Shown: positions 1-12,122 of the stretch, piece after piece
Layout: each line of letters starts with the position of its first letter
Numbering within the stretch: position 1 is the first letter of the stretch
NCBI GenBank assembly: GCA_020726505.1
Contig: JAHLEZ010000003.1
Coordinates: forward strand, 558,001 to 622,000
Reading direction: 5' to 3'
Length of the DNA: 64,000 nucleotides
Source: Leptodontidium sp. MPI-SDFR-AT-0119
Lineage: Eukaryota > Ascomycota > Leotiomycetes > Helotiales > Leptodontidiaceae
Made by a program: the position numbers and the translations under genes
The notes under the pieces: model-generated
What the model saw: only the letters and a program-made list of their open reading frames with translations
The model's database searches: none
Told to the model about the DNA's origin: nothing

Positions 1-887
1 TCTCTAAATGACGCTTCGTCTCCCTCTCCACAAACTCCAATCTCTCCCTCCTCCAAGACTTCTCCTCCTCACCTACCAACCCCTCCTTCCCCCCACCATT
101 CGCCAGCTCTCCCAATCTCGGCTTCAGATTTTCCAACAAACTCTTCAGCGCCGGCAGCTGCGAGATAGTAAACTCCGTCGTAGTAGTAACAGGATGTTTC
201 ACATCCCCCGTCAACTCCCCCCTCTTCTGTAAAAACGCAAACGGAGCAGATGTCTGTGCCTCCTCCAAACCAGGCTCCCTCTTCTCCACCTGATTCAAAA
301 GCAACCCCTTCAACGACCTAATAGTCGCCTCATTCCTCGCCGTCTCCGCCCTCAACAAAGCATGCAACTTCTGCGTCTCCCTCAACTTCCTCCTCTGCAA
401 CGTCACACTCTCCGTATTCGGCGCCTGCTCATCCTGCACAAAATTCAAGCCCTCATAATGGCTCAGCCGGACCCAGTCCCGCACCTCGGGCGGCACGCTC
501 AGTATATTCCGCAGCGCGACGATCTCCAGCTTGTCGAAGTTCTTGTCGATTTTCGCCTCGAGGAGCGTTTCCAGCTGGTGCACTCCGTTCTCGATCTCGT
601 GCTTGGCTTTCTCGACGATGGCTTGCGTCGCTGCTGTGTTTTCGGGGCTGGTTTGGGGTGGTAGCTTGAAGCCTAGGGCTGTGGGGTCCGCGGAGAGGAG
701 GCCTTTTTCGACGGCTTCGGAGGCTTTGAATGCGAGGACGTTGATGCTTGTGAGTGTTAGTGTTGGGGATCTGGGCATTGGGTTTTTGATACACGGACCT
801 GTTTATTATATCGTCGATTAAAGCGGCTGGTCGGTATGTGAGGTGCTCTGTTAGGAGAGTGACATCTGAGTTGATTGACGCGCTCAT
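1..887 (-). CDS. MIS12: Kinetochore protein Mis12/Mtw1 (3' end beyond window)
   Basis: Subunit of the MIND/Mis12 complex, which links the inner kinetochore to the KNL1 and Ndc80 complexes in the nucleus. Two exons are visible: 799-887 and 1-746, joined over a 52-bp intron (747-798). Splicing gives the Mis12 signature LLTEHLTYRPAALIDDIIN followed by SINVLAFKASEAVEKGL, which is very typical of the fungal family. The rest (278 codons in the window) is charged and helical, with coiled-coil character, and reads to the window edge without a stop, so only the last part of a protein of roughly 300 residues is missing. The ATG at 885-887 is chosen because the family motif starts within ten residues of it. 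A longer unspliced frame through this region is an artefact of reading the intron. The identity rests on motif recognition, not a search. Confidence 0.9.
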
Positions 888-3453
888 TGTGTAGGATGGT
901 CCTTTCTGAGAACTTTGCGCCAACGTGAATACTGGGGTCGGATGACGTCGCACAAGAGTGGCAGATGATCGAATGAGATCAGAATCAATCTGGCTACACA
1001 ATGCGATTGAGAGGTATTCCGCGATTCTTTGTTGTGTGGATGTTCAATTGGGAGAGTGAAGCTTCATGATGTTGATATTTACTTTGCGGGGGACGCGATG
1101 GACAAGAACTAAAATGCTTGGCCTGACTTTGACGTGCAGCCTCCACATTTCTTTGCAACCTCCCCTCCTCCTCCTCCAACTCCTACCTACGCAGATGTTA
1201 TATTTTCCCTTACATGGGCCTATATACTTTCATAATTGTTATTTATCCTCAATCTCGTACATAAAGAATAATTTCCCAATCAAGACAAACCTCCCATCCC
1301 AAAGTAGAGCAAAAACTCCAGCCCCCAAAGAGTTTCGTTTCATCATGTCTTCCCCTTCAGCCACATGAAACATCCACATAAAAACATCCCAGATCTTCGA
1401 GCACCCTCAAGGATGAGGAGGATCTTATGATCTGCACCTCCTGATAAGTGTATCAAGACACATTCGCCATTATCCGGATCCCAACAACGACAGATCTTGA
1501 AACCGCGAGATGCAGTTCCTAGTCCCCAAAGAGGATGTCAGCAGTCTGATACAGAGGAGTGAGGACATGTCTTTCGCTTCGATGAGTGAGTTGCTGGTTC
1601 GGAACCCCTGGATCCGCTACCTCATCCTAAGCACGGCATTGTGAACACGACGCTGCCGTTCAGTAACACGCCGCCCCCAACTTGACTTGGACTTGCTTGG
1701 AGATAGGAACAGATGGGTTTTTTGGCTGGTAAGCAGGAGAGGAAATGTAAGCTGACGGTCGTAACACGAAACTTGGTGATCGGTTGAGAGGATATCCTGT
1801 CATAGCGATGCGATGTGTGTACGACGTCTTCCAGATCAGGAGAACGGTCTCATGGAAGACAGTTGTGCATCTGTCCATTGGCTTGCTCGCACTTCTTGTC
1901 CCCCTTACCGTATTTTCCTTTGCCGATGCTTCAGACCCGTTTCCCTATGCGCATCTGAGTTACAAGGTACGAGCCGTTGGCTTTCATGTGCAGAGCTGGA
2001 GATAAGTTGTTTTGCGCTTTGCTGAACCAAGACGTCAAGGCATGTCTTCCAAAATCTGGGAGAGCTGGCCCGAGATTCCTTTCTTGATCAACTTTCTCGG
2101 AAGAGCAGTGTTACTGCAGTTACTTACTTGTTTGGAACTGGATCTTCCGTATATAGTTGACACTCAGCTACCCTCTTCCCTTCTAATCAACCGATGGAGA
2201 TGTTAACACTCTATCGTTTTAGAGCCGCCTTTCTTCACTAGACGCTATCTTAAACAGCCGTAGTGTCTTTTCACTATCCTGTTGCACTTCAAGAGTCTCC
2301 CTCCAACATTCCATTTCACGCTAGAAGAGGAAGAAAGACATGATCTCTTCTCAATGACGAACAAGCCTCCCGAAACTTCACTCCATCATTCACGAGCAAC
2401 TCGTCCAAATGTTTCCGCCCATCCCGATATCTCGAAACATCAGCTCGCATGCATGCATCCACCTCAGCCCCATGGATAATCGAGTCCTGCACCAAGCAGA
2501 TCAGAGCGCACAGATGCAAAGTAAAGAACATGGTTCGATTGTTGGTTATGGCGTTGCGTTCGATTCCATTCATCCCAGTCGTTTGATCTCCCTTCCCCCT
2601 GGCCTCTATCCTCCACACGTTTCAGGTTCCGGGAAGATAAGATGATTCCATTCCATCCCTCACAACGAACTGCCTGGCTGAGCCTGGTTGATAACCTGCA
2701 GTGCACAAGCCTACTGTAGAGTAAATTTACACAGCAATCCTTGCAAATAGTTCCTCAGATTGGAGTGATTCCACATCGGCTCACATAATATACGATAATA
2801 CGTGCCATTTTTATCTTATGGATAGAACTATCGCCGTTACGTATAGAAGATGCTTTGACTGTAGTGAACTGTGATTTTGCAGGGACGATCTGGAACAGGC
2901 TTGGGAACTCTACTTGCATCTGCATCTAGACTTTGGGTAGAAAGGGTTGGGGAAAGGTTATCGAGATGAGAAAGCTTATTTCGGCTCGTCTAACTTTCAT
3001 AGTTACTTTTTCTGAGGGAGGCAGTTTGGGATGGAGGTTAGAGAGAAATTCAAATGGAAGAGTATTGTATGGTTTGGTTGATCATGAAATAGCGTGAGAG
3101 GAGATCGAAAGGTTCAAAAAATATATTCATGCCATTAATTGCCCTGCTATGTATAAATCGCCCTGGCCCAGCCCAGCCCAACCCGTGGCCCCATCCAGCC
3201 AGCCCAGCCCAGGGCCGCATCCGCTCAACCCCTGCGTTATCCACAACACCTTTTCCCTGCTTGTCTTCGCTCGCTGGTGCTGGTGCTCTGTTCGCTGGGG
3301 TAGGGTGATAAAGTAGCAGCATGATGAATTATTCGTATCTTTTGTAATTTGTAAAAGTATGCCCCGATGTCGCGTGAGCGATGCGGTGCTTCTGTGAAGT
3401 GAATTACTGTATATCGATCTCTGTCTTCTATGGTGCAAACATTGACGCAGGTT
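888..3453. other. Intergenic, 2.6 kb, MIS12 promoter side
   Basis: This stretch lies between the MIS12 start and the DUF3455 stop. Only short frames of low-complexity composition occur and none has recognisable protein features. A degenerate CCCAGC-type tract lies at about 3155-3215. I see no tRNA, transposase or repeat family. Confidence 0.5.
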
Positions 3454-4345
3454 TCAAACAGCGTAGAACCAGTACCTAAAGAGAGATTGTTAGTCTACGT
3501 ATATTATGAGATTGAGTAGAGATAGAGACGTACTCAGCAGCGTACTGGACCTCGAAGGAAGCAGCCATGCCAGTGCATGTTGCAGGGGGGTTTCCACCGG
3601 CTGTGTTGATCCTGTAGACTTCCTGTAGACCACCAGTTGCTCCGTCTCTTGTGGTGAGCTTCAACCATGCTACGGTGCCGAAACCTTGGTTGCCTTGTCC
3701 CTTGGTCGTGCCAGCTGGAGCGGGAACTCCTGCGTTCTTCTGGCAAGGTGCGGTACCGAGCTCTTGGCCTGCATAGTCCAAGGTGAAGAATGGGGTGGTG
3801 CCATTGGTGAAGTAGTGGTGACCGCTGATAGCAAGGTTGGATGGAGAGAGGGAGGCTTGGTTGCCGTCTGTGAGGTTGAATTGGAGAGCTACGTCTGGGA
3901 GGGCGGCGAGCAGGTCTGGGAAGGATGCGGCCACACAGCTGGCATTGTAGAGAGTTGCTACTGCTCCGTTTGCAACAGGAATGGCGGTTGCGTTTGTGGT
4001 ATCGCAGGTATAGTTCTGTGTTCCTCTTCCGATTGCCACATGCTTCAAGAACAGACCCTCAGTAACAGCCGGCAAAGGTGTGGGAGCTATGGAGGGTCAG
4101 TATGCGAATATCATGTGAACAATCCAGTACTCACAAGCAACTGGCATTTTCGCATTATCGAGATTGCAAACAGGTGCGACGGCCATGTTCTTTCCAGCCT
4201 GGATCTTCTTGCCCAACATTTGAAAGTAGTCCGTCAGAATCTTCACGTCTGCTGGCTTGTCTGCCGATCCAGCGGAGTATGTGAGAGTTGGGGCGGCGAG
4301 AGCACCTGCGCACAGCGCGGAAACAATCCATATTTGAAAAAGCAT
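3454..4345 (-). CDS. Secreted DUF3455-family protein
   Basis: A 261-residue protein from three exons: 4135-4345, 3534-4086 and 3475-3454 (22 nt). Splice sites are GT-AG and all junctions keep frame. The last exon supplies the ending AEYWFYAV, which matches the usual C-terminus of DUF3455 proteins and confirms the splice. Residues 1-17 form a signal peptide with a cut likely after ALA. The mature part has Cys residues and five N-glycosylation sequons (NYT, NAT, NAS, NLT, NGT), as expected for a cell-wall or extracellular protein. The family is common in filamentous fungi and is sometimes mis-labelled malate dehydrogenase. No catalytic function is established for it. A frame of 255 codons on the opposite strand is an antisense shadow. 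Confidence 0.9.
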
Positions 4346-6282
4346 GTTGATCGTGTGTGTGAAAAGAAAAAAATAAATATTAAAGGTATTAGGATGAGGA
4401 GGTCGGATGAGGTGGAAGAGAGGAGGTCGGTTCGAGAGAAGACTAAGAAATAACGACCACAGCGATATCGAGAAGAGAGACCAGAGATATAGATTGGATG
4501 GATCAACTGATGGGAGGGGGGCAGTTGATAGGTAAATGTAATCAAATGAAATGCGCACAGATGATATGGGAATAAGGCTGCTTACCTGGCTGGGTCTGCG
4601 AACGGTCTTATACAGGACATGAGTATGTGCAATTTCGAGGCCAGCAGTAGTAGTTCCAGTTTTAGAAGGCTGGTCTGGCTGGCGGACTGCGCTCGCTGCA
4701 AATAATCCTGGGCAGCGGTAACCACCATAATCCATGTATTCTAAAACGGGGTGGTGCATCGCAGGCGCTGATTCGCAATAATTCCCCTGCGGGCGAGAAG
4801 CGAGGATGCAACGCCAGCCTATCGATGTTGGTGCGGATCTGTTGACGCTCGGTCGCGGATGAGCAGACCGCTTGCTGGACAAATGGCGAGGGGTAGCTGG
4901 CTCCCCCCTCCTCGAAAGCCAGAGCTTGGAATCATCATTGTCCAAGGAAACACTTCGCGTCTCGAAGTCTAGTCTTGCAGCTGCCCAGAGCATCAAACGC
5001 TGTTCGTAGATCCGTCCCCTTTCCAGTGTCTGTCGGTATGCTGGTTCAACTGATGTCGTAGTCAGGTCAGAGCTCCTGAACGCCACCGCGATCACATCAG
5101 TTCAGCCTAATCCTTTCTCTGAAATAGAAAGCTTCGTAAATATCCTCTGTGCGTCTTAGAATAGGGTTTGTCTGTTAGTGGCCGTTTGGAGTAAGAATTA
5201 CGGGATGCCTCCGCCCGCATGTGCTGACCACGTTCTATGAACACTAAACATTTGTAAGGCCGCTTGCACATGCTGCATACTGGAGCACGATGGATCAATC
5301 CATCCACTAAAGGTAGGAAGTGTATTGGTAGCTTGCTTGGCCCACACCTGGTTCGGGTAGGACAGCGTTTAGATATCATGAGTCCGGAACTCTTCAACCG
5401 CGGGGTGCTCCTCCCAAGCCCTCCACGTATTTCTTGCAGTGACGCTCCCGTAGATTAAACATGGGATGGACTGAAAGTCTTGGCTGCCTCCCAATATTTT
5501 GACGCTTCCAAGAGGTTCATAGCCGCGATTGATTCTCGCCGAGCGTGGGATTGTTGGCGCGGTAGAATGGATTGGGCGGCATGTAATCTTGAGCGAGAGA
5601 AGCTATTCATAGCTGCCAGATGGCCAGCGCTTACAGGAAGTATTTTTGGACGGTGGCGTGCGGCTCCCCGTCAACCTTATCTGACTTGGCCAATTGGCGT
5701 AGATGTTTGTTTTACCCGGGAGATGATCGCCAGCTAACGTAGGTGGGCTTGGGCCAGTGGAGTTGAAGAGGAAGGGAGGGTCCTTGTCGGCCGTCCAGTG
5801 GGATGCCATTTCGTGGCTATTATTATGCGGGCAATTCCAAAGAGCTTCTCGAAGGCGTTTGGGAGTGGAGGAAGAGAACCCGAAAACTAATGATGCAGTC
5901 GTGACGCGTGGGCTTCAACAGTTCGCTGTGCCGCTGAAGTTGAGTACGATAAGACCTCGAGACTTGGCCCATTTTGCTCATCAGTCTCCACAACCACATG
6001 TCCTCGGTCAGTACGATGAAGGCCGGGCTCAACCTCTGGTCGGTGGTGACCATGCAACGGTCGCTGCCGGCCCCGACTGTTGAGGCCATTTCGATTAGAT
6101 TAAACTTGTGCAACTTCAACGGTCGACCAGAGGCTAAATTACCCCGCAGCCAAGAATAGAGCTTTCCCAGGCACGATCGAAGGTCAAATCAAAAGAAGCA
6201 TCTCATATGCGGGAATCTAGAAACGGATCAGAAACTTGGCCTTGGCCTTTATTGTCACAAATAATACAATCCTCTCGCATTC
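4346..6282. other. Intergenic, 1.9 kb
   Basis: This is the region upstream of the DUF3455 gene and downstream of COY1, both on the minus strand. Long open frames on the minus strand (for example through 4097-5095) have no recognisable composition and overlap the 5' leader. No gene is supported here. Confidence 0.5.
4607..4612 (-). promoter_or_regulatory. Possible TATA box of the DUF3455 gene
   Basis: A TATAAG motif on the minus strand lies about 260 bp upstream of the DUF3455 ATG. Just downstream of it is a donor-like CCAG/GTAAGC (minus strand, around 4585), so a 5' UTR intron is possible. This is inferred from motifs only. Confidence 0.35.
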
Positions 6283-8653
6283 TCACGATACTTTGTCGCT
6301 GAACCCTGCCTGCTTCCACTCGCCGTGTGTTGTTGAGTCTTCCCCAGAGTTTGCGAGAACAGGGCCGGCTCCAGCGGCAGCAACTGCTCCTAAATTGCTC
6401 CCTGCATCCCCTGTGCCCAACCAGTATAGGGAGAGGAACACAACGAGATGCAATGCCACGCAATATCCTGCAAATAGGTTGCGACTCGTCCTTGTAGCCA
6501 AAACCATCCTGGTTATTGAGAAGACTATGCGTTCCGGAAGGCTCATGCGTTTGTATGCTCGAGCCGATTCTCGCCCTCGAAACGCTGCAAATGGAGAAAT
6601 ATTTGATTCGTAAGCTGAGCGATATCGATCCAGAGCAAGTCCAGACGATGTTGAATTTGACATCTGAATTGTCGAAGGGTTGGGATTCGTGGCATACGAT
6701 GAAGCAGAGGAGGCAGTAGGTCCGGCTCTGTTGTATGTTGAGACATATCGTGTCTTTTCATACAAATTTAGATTGTCCTTCTGCAAGGATGCTATTTCCT
6801 GTCGCAAGGAGGAGACTGCACGGTGGCTTTCCGACAGCTCGTTCTCAAGTTGAGTGTTTCTTTTCTTGAAACGATCGCGCTGTGCTGTGATCATGGGTAA
6901 TATGCCCGAGCCACCTCCAACTGGTTCTCCTGATCTCAAGGCTTCTAGAGATGTCGTTCCCAACGATGCTGATCTAGGGTCGAAGCCAGATATGATCGAC
7001 GAAGTGGGCGATACTCGCCCTCCTTTACGGCCAAAATTTGCTGACGACTGAGGATATCTGCTTACGTAGGTTCCAGCAACAGATGCACCAGATGGATAAG
7101 CATTTGCCGAATCATGAACATTTGCAAGGTCGTTCTCTAAAGTCGAGTTCAGATGTTGAGCTCTTTCAAGCTCGGCATTTGTCTTAGACAATTCTTCTTG
7201 CATCGACTGGAGCCGGCTCTGCAAGTCCTGATGCGATACTCTCAGAATAGTCAATTCGTCACTGAGCTTTTTGTTCCGAGCAAGCAAAAGCTGCTCCAAG
7301 GTGTCCCCTTTTCCTTTGGGGCCTGCCCCGTTCTCTCCTCCAGATTGGGAGGCGCTGGGAACTGCGTCTGTAACATCGGGGTCATCGTCATCCCCTGTTG
7401 AGAATTCAATACTCTTCAGCACTTCCAATTCTTGCTTAACGTCCTCGTAATCGCTCCACTTCTTCACTTTGGTGACCAGAGTATCGCGCTCTTGCTTAAG
7501 CATCCCAATCTCTCTCTCAAGCGCCCGAAGTTTCCCATCCAACTCTCGTTTCCTAGCGTCGCGTTCAACCCTAGCAGCATCAAGTTTCCGCAAGAGGGAC
7601 GAGTTTTCGGATCGCATTCGCATGAATGATGGATCATCCTCCAAGTTCAAGGCTGGCTGGCTTGGTACTTGAGATGCTGATTGCGCAAGCTCGATTCTCA
7701 ATTGCTCATTACGGGCTTCAACTTCTGCCAATCGTACGCTCGTTCGCTCGAGGTCCGAGTTTACCATCTCCAATTCTGCACTGGTGACATTGCCCCTTGC
7801 GCCTCCATTTTCGGATTCGGACTGCCCTAGGCGCTGGGTCACTTCGTAACTAGCCTTGATCTCGTTCAGCAACCGGTCTTGATTCTCTACCTTCTCCTCA
7901 AGAAGCTTTTCTTTAGCTTCCCAATTATCTTTCTTCTCCTCCAGAACTGCTGCCCATGAAGTCTCGACCTCCTTTACTTTTGCCTCCAGTCCCTCCTCAA
8001 TACCTTTCCGCGTTGTCCGCTCAGCCTCCAATCTTGATTCTGTGTCTTCCAACTGTGACGTGAGCTTACTGACACTCTTCTGGAGATGTTCGTTTTCCAG
8101 GGTGACCTTTGGGAGAGTGTCCTCAGAGAGAAGCAGCGAGTCAACTGATGCCTCTAGTAGTGGGTATGGGTCTGGTGCCTCGGAGAGTGACGAGTAGACT
8201 TGTAAAAATGCCGAGTTGGTCGATTTGGAGTGGTTCGTGAGGAGGTCGATAAATGTTTGGTAAGCTATCCAGCTGTGAGTTTATTGACCAGCATATTATT
8301 TTATCACCACCCACCTTTCAGCAACCCTTTGATCTCCCCCAGCTTGGCAGAGTCGTCCAACTTTCTGAAATCCTTAGTCTTCTGTGCCAGATCCTTGCGC
8401 TGGACTGTAGAATCTCGTTGGTACTGCACGATTTCGGACGCAGTGTTGTCAAGGGATGGGATCATCGTTGTGAGGTTGATATCTTGTTCGAATTAGCAGA
8501 TGCTGAGTCTGGGGAAGTTTGTTACCTACTCCGCCATGCTGATATCGCCTTCTGGAATTTGTTGTCACTGTCCTGTCCTGTAGCTCCATGGTGATCGCCA
8601 GCAGGAGACGAGTTCGCAGCCTCCGCAAGGGCCGCGTCTGCTAAGTCGGCCAT
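6283..8653 (-). CDS. COY1: Golgi coiled-coil protein CASP/Coy1
   Basis: A tail-anchored golgin that acts in intra-Golgi tethering and retrograde transport (known for yeast Coy1 and animal CASP). Three exons: 8530-8653, 8315-8482 and 6283-8264, giving 757 residues. The N-terminus reads AISAWRNINLTTMIPSLDN, then DLAQKTKDFRKLDD and AYQTFIDLLTNHSK, each restored across a splice junction, which is the typical CASP start. The middle is continuous heptad-rich coiled coil. Near the end are an RDRFKKRN motif, the SPFAAFRGRE and LPERIVFSITRMVL motifs characteristic of CASP C-termini, and a transmembrane helix at about residues 693-712, followed by a 45-residue lumenal tail. Length and domain order are normal. 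The gene is divergent from the unknown gene at 9712. Confidence 0.93.
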
Positions 8654-9711
8654 GTCGGATGCAGCTTCAGTAAGTAATCATCAGATGGTATTCGGGGTTT
8701 CTGCGTCTGCGAGATGGTTTCTGTAGATCATAGAATGTCCTGAGTAGAGTTGTACGAATCGTGTTGTTGAAGCGTGTTCTCACAGGTTAGGTCTGTCAGG
8801 CACAGCACAGTAGCACAGCCCTGAAGCTTTGGTCAGCCCCTGTCAATGCCCGTTTCCCCAGACTCGTTTAAGTCTAGCGCCATCGTCGCAGTCTTCTGTA
8901 TTTACAACTTCAGAAGCATCTCCTGATTCTACAACAAGAATCGATAGTCAAAGAAAGATAACCAACATTGTGGCCTTTTCATTTCTGTCTGTTTGTACTT
9001 TGCGGCAAGAGATGCGCATCATCCTTTGCTCTTTGTCTGTTTGGCTGCTCTAGTCGGTTCCCTTAGAGAAGTCTTGCCTATTCCAAGGCAAATCGGAACG
9101 GGTCACCGAATTTACTTCAAGAGCCGGTGAGATCATCAGGATATGTCGGGAGTTTTGCGATTCAAACAGAAAAGCATCCTGGAGGCTTCCAACCGTCTCG
9201 CATCTTCTCCAATGGCAGGTCAAGCCAACTGCCTGTTGCCCTATGCATGCCTACGGAGCTAGCCAAGCCTTCGCTAGGCAGTGCCTCTCACCGAGTACCC
9301 AGCAAAGCTTCGAAACTCTGCGAAGACTCTTGATTCGCGGGCATATGCATGTAATACGGTCAGTCTTTTGAGCCCACTTGGCTCTGATTCGACTTTGATG
9401 GCAGCCGAACATGTTAGGAGGTTAGAATATGCATAAAAGAGTATGGGGGCTGAAAACGGCTTGCATATCGACGATAAGTCTCTGTATATTGGTTCGCTCA
9501 ATGCTGTGTCGCTGCCTGCTTTGCTACCGCTGAGGCTTACACAGCCTTACAGTGACATGCGGGGAAAGAAGTGATAAATATCAGTGAGTTCCTCTTCTTG
9601 AATCGCACTGTCCTCATTTCATCAAGCTTCTGGTTGTCCCTTTTAATATCAATATATCAAAGTCCTAGAGCTCATTTGCACAACAACTTCAATCTGTAAG
9701 CGTTCAGCATC
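8654..9711. other. Shared upstream region, COY1 and gene at 9712
   Basis: About 1.06 kb between divergent start codons. The part next to 9712 is AT-rich (TTTTAATATCAATATATC). No coding signal or known regulatory motif was recognised. Confidence 0.45.
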
Positions 9712-11397
9712 ATGGCTGCTACAAATGTTCATCCTGGAGACTCCATCCTGGCGATTGGAGAAACCGGAAAGGCCCTCATAACTTCGTTTACCAAGTTCAT
9801 AACGTACCGCAAAGTCCATGACAGGAGACTCGAGAACCTGTATGCTACTCTTTCACTCACGACCGCTATGCTCACGGAGCTTGGAACTACCTTGAACAAG
9901 TACGAGAATGACTTCCGTATCAAAGAAGAAGTCACAGGTCCAGTCTGCGAGACAGCCAAGCTCAACCTCGAAAGGTTCCTTGTCATGGTCAATGAAGGAA
10001 TCTCTAACGGGGTTTGGAAGAACGATGGAACAATTGGTGGACAGACCATCAGCGCGGAGGTTGATCCGTGGTTCATGATCACAATGGCACTTGGAGGGCG
10101 TGAAGAGGCCAAGGCATTCTGGAAGAACCTCGACGACACCCGGGACACGCTTCTTGAGTTGAACGACATTGTCAAGTATCAAATTCTCAAGAGTCTAAGT
10201 GACAGGTTAGTCCCAGAAACCAGTTCCAGCTTTGTCAAAATATGCTAACAAGACTTTAGAAATGCCCTCAAGCCCGAACAGACTGAAGAGTTTAACAACT
10301 TAACTTCACTCTTACCTCACCTCATTCAAAGCCTTGAAAAGGCTGAGAAAGGCAAGAAGCTCGAAGCTGAAGATGCCGCCAGGAAAGAGAAGGAGGAAGC
10401 CGACAAGAAGAACGCAGCTGCAATTCCAGGTCTGTCTCGAAGAGATTCAAACGTCAGCGACCTCACGTTGATTGTCGAGCCGACAAGAAAGAGAGCTCCT
10501 TTCGCCAAAGATATCGACTGTGAAAGCATCTCATCAGTCAGCTCATCAGACTCTGGGTAATTGCCATTCGATCGTGTGCGAAGTGCTTAAGCTAATATGA
10601 TGCATAGGTCATTCCTAGATACCCCCGAAATCTACGAGGAGTGGCGATTTCGCTGGGTTGAACCTGTCAAGAACGTCACTAGATCCTGGGGCTTCTTGGG
10701 AATCACATTCAAGTCATACTATCAAGACACGGGCTTTTGGGAGATGGACTCCGAATTCAAGACCCAAGGCGAGATGAAAGAACAACACCAATATGCTGCC
10801 GCCGACCTGTCTCCAGCCAAGCATAAGGAAGCGATGCAGAAGGCAATTCAGGCAGTCCCAAAGAAACTCGGATATGAGGTTGACAGCCTTCTCGAGGCCC
10901 GAACCGAATCCACTTCGAACGATGTCGCGAAGCGACTGTGGACCGTGGTTTCTGTTCGACCACAACAGAAATACTCTTATGGTTCAGCGAAGAAATGGGG
11001 CAAGGACCCTGCATACACCAACTGGTTGATTACCATCAAAGGCGAGACTATTGACACAGTCGAGCGAAGTCGGCCCTTTCATAGACGAGACGATCCTTGG
11101 AGAAGGCAACGCAGCTACAGCCCAAGATCTCGCAGCCCACCCCGCCACTACCCCATCATCCATAATCGTCCACGAAGCCCTGTTCGCATGCCAATGCCGA
11201 GACCTCCATACCGACCTGGGCCACCTCCGCCAGCATTTTTGCGAAGAGAGGCCATTCCCGACGAGGGTTTCCGTCAAGGCACGCTTGTTGTCGGAAAGAT
11301 CCTGAGCAAAGATGAGGCTGTGAAGAGGATGGCTGAGATTTGGAAGGATATGACAGCTGCGAAGGATCCTGTTGAGCCGGAGGCCACTGTTGATTAG
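9712..11397 (+). CDS. Fungal protein of unknown function, helical N-terminus and SR/proline-rich tail
   Basis: A 526-residue protein from three exons: 9712-10205, 10260-10556 and 10608-11397. Both introns are short (54 and 51 bp) with GT-AG ends, and frame is kept. Residues 1-165 are helical with leucine-rich segments (GKALITSFTKFITY, LYATLSLTTAMLTELG) and resemble in character the N-terminal helical domains found ahead of fungal STAND or HeLo-like proteins, but no nucleotide-binding domain follows. The next part is a charged helix rich in Lys, Glu and Ala, then a Ser-rich linker. The last third has a globular-looking stretch (EEWRFRWVEPVKNVTRSWGF) and an Arg/Ser/Pro tail with SPRSRSPPR-type repeats. 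I do not recognise the family. It may be a lineage-restricted gene. The gene model is better supported than any function. Confidence 0.8.
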
Positions 11398-12122
11398 GAG
11401 GTTTCCGAGCGATCTTTGTGACTCTGTCACGGATGATTTGATAACGAGTTTCATTCTGCGATTGAACTCGTATCTGCTGGTTTTGGAATTTCTTCTATTC
11501 GTTCATTCTTTGCGATTTGGAAAGCTCTCCAATGTTCTGACGACTTAACGATATTTTTGGGATGATCTTATGCCTTGTTTTAGTTACAGTCAAAGTAGGT
11601 AGTCTAGTAATCTAGAAGAATGTATCACAGCTTATTACAAGCAATATGCAAGCAGCGCGCCGATAGAGCAGTAGAGTTCAAAGAAAACAAAAGAGTTTGT
11701 ACCATTATCTTGTAACGATGTCAAGAGGCATTGTCTGACGAGGATAGAGGTGTTTGCAAGGATTTGACTTACTGCCTTTTCAATTTAAGATGGAAAGTAG
11801 GGAGTGAGAGATTGTATGAAGTTTGAGAGTTAACGAAAATTCCCAAATCATACTAGATAAACCGATATGGTGCAAGCTCGCCTTGCTCCCTTTTTGTTGA
11901 CATCAATTGCAAACCCTTCGCCTTTAGCGAGCCGGTGTTTAGCCGATCCAGCTGCGAGCTAATCCCTGAAGCTCCAAGGCCAGCCTTCCGTATCGTGCCT
12001 CATATTAGAAGCCCATCCATCCCACCAACTCCTCCATATCAGTTTACAGCTCGTCGCAGTGAGGCTCCAAACAATCGCTTAAACATGCGATGATCGTTGG
12101 TCGGGCGCGAGCTCAATGAAAT
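11398..12122. other. Intergenic, 0.7 kb
   Basis: Downstream of the unknown gene and upstream of VPS3. It holds the 3' trailer of the first and the promoter of the second. No further feature was recognised. Confidence 0.5.

Noticed and set aside
453..1001. 182-codon minus-strand frame
   Set aside because: It reads through the MIS12 intron into the wrong phase. The spliced model gives the family sequence.
3686..4453. 255-codon plus-strand frame
   Set aside because: It is antisense to the spliced DUF3455 gene, whose signal peptide and family C-terminus are clear.
4097..5095. 332-codon minus-strand frame
   Set aside because: It reads the DUF3455 first exon in phase but extends through leader sequence and a TATA motif. 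The ATG at 4345, followed by a signal peptide, is the better start.
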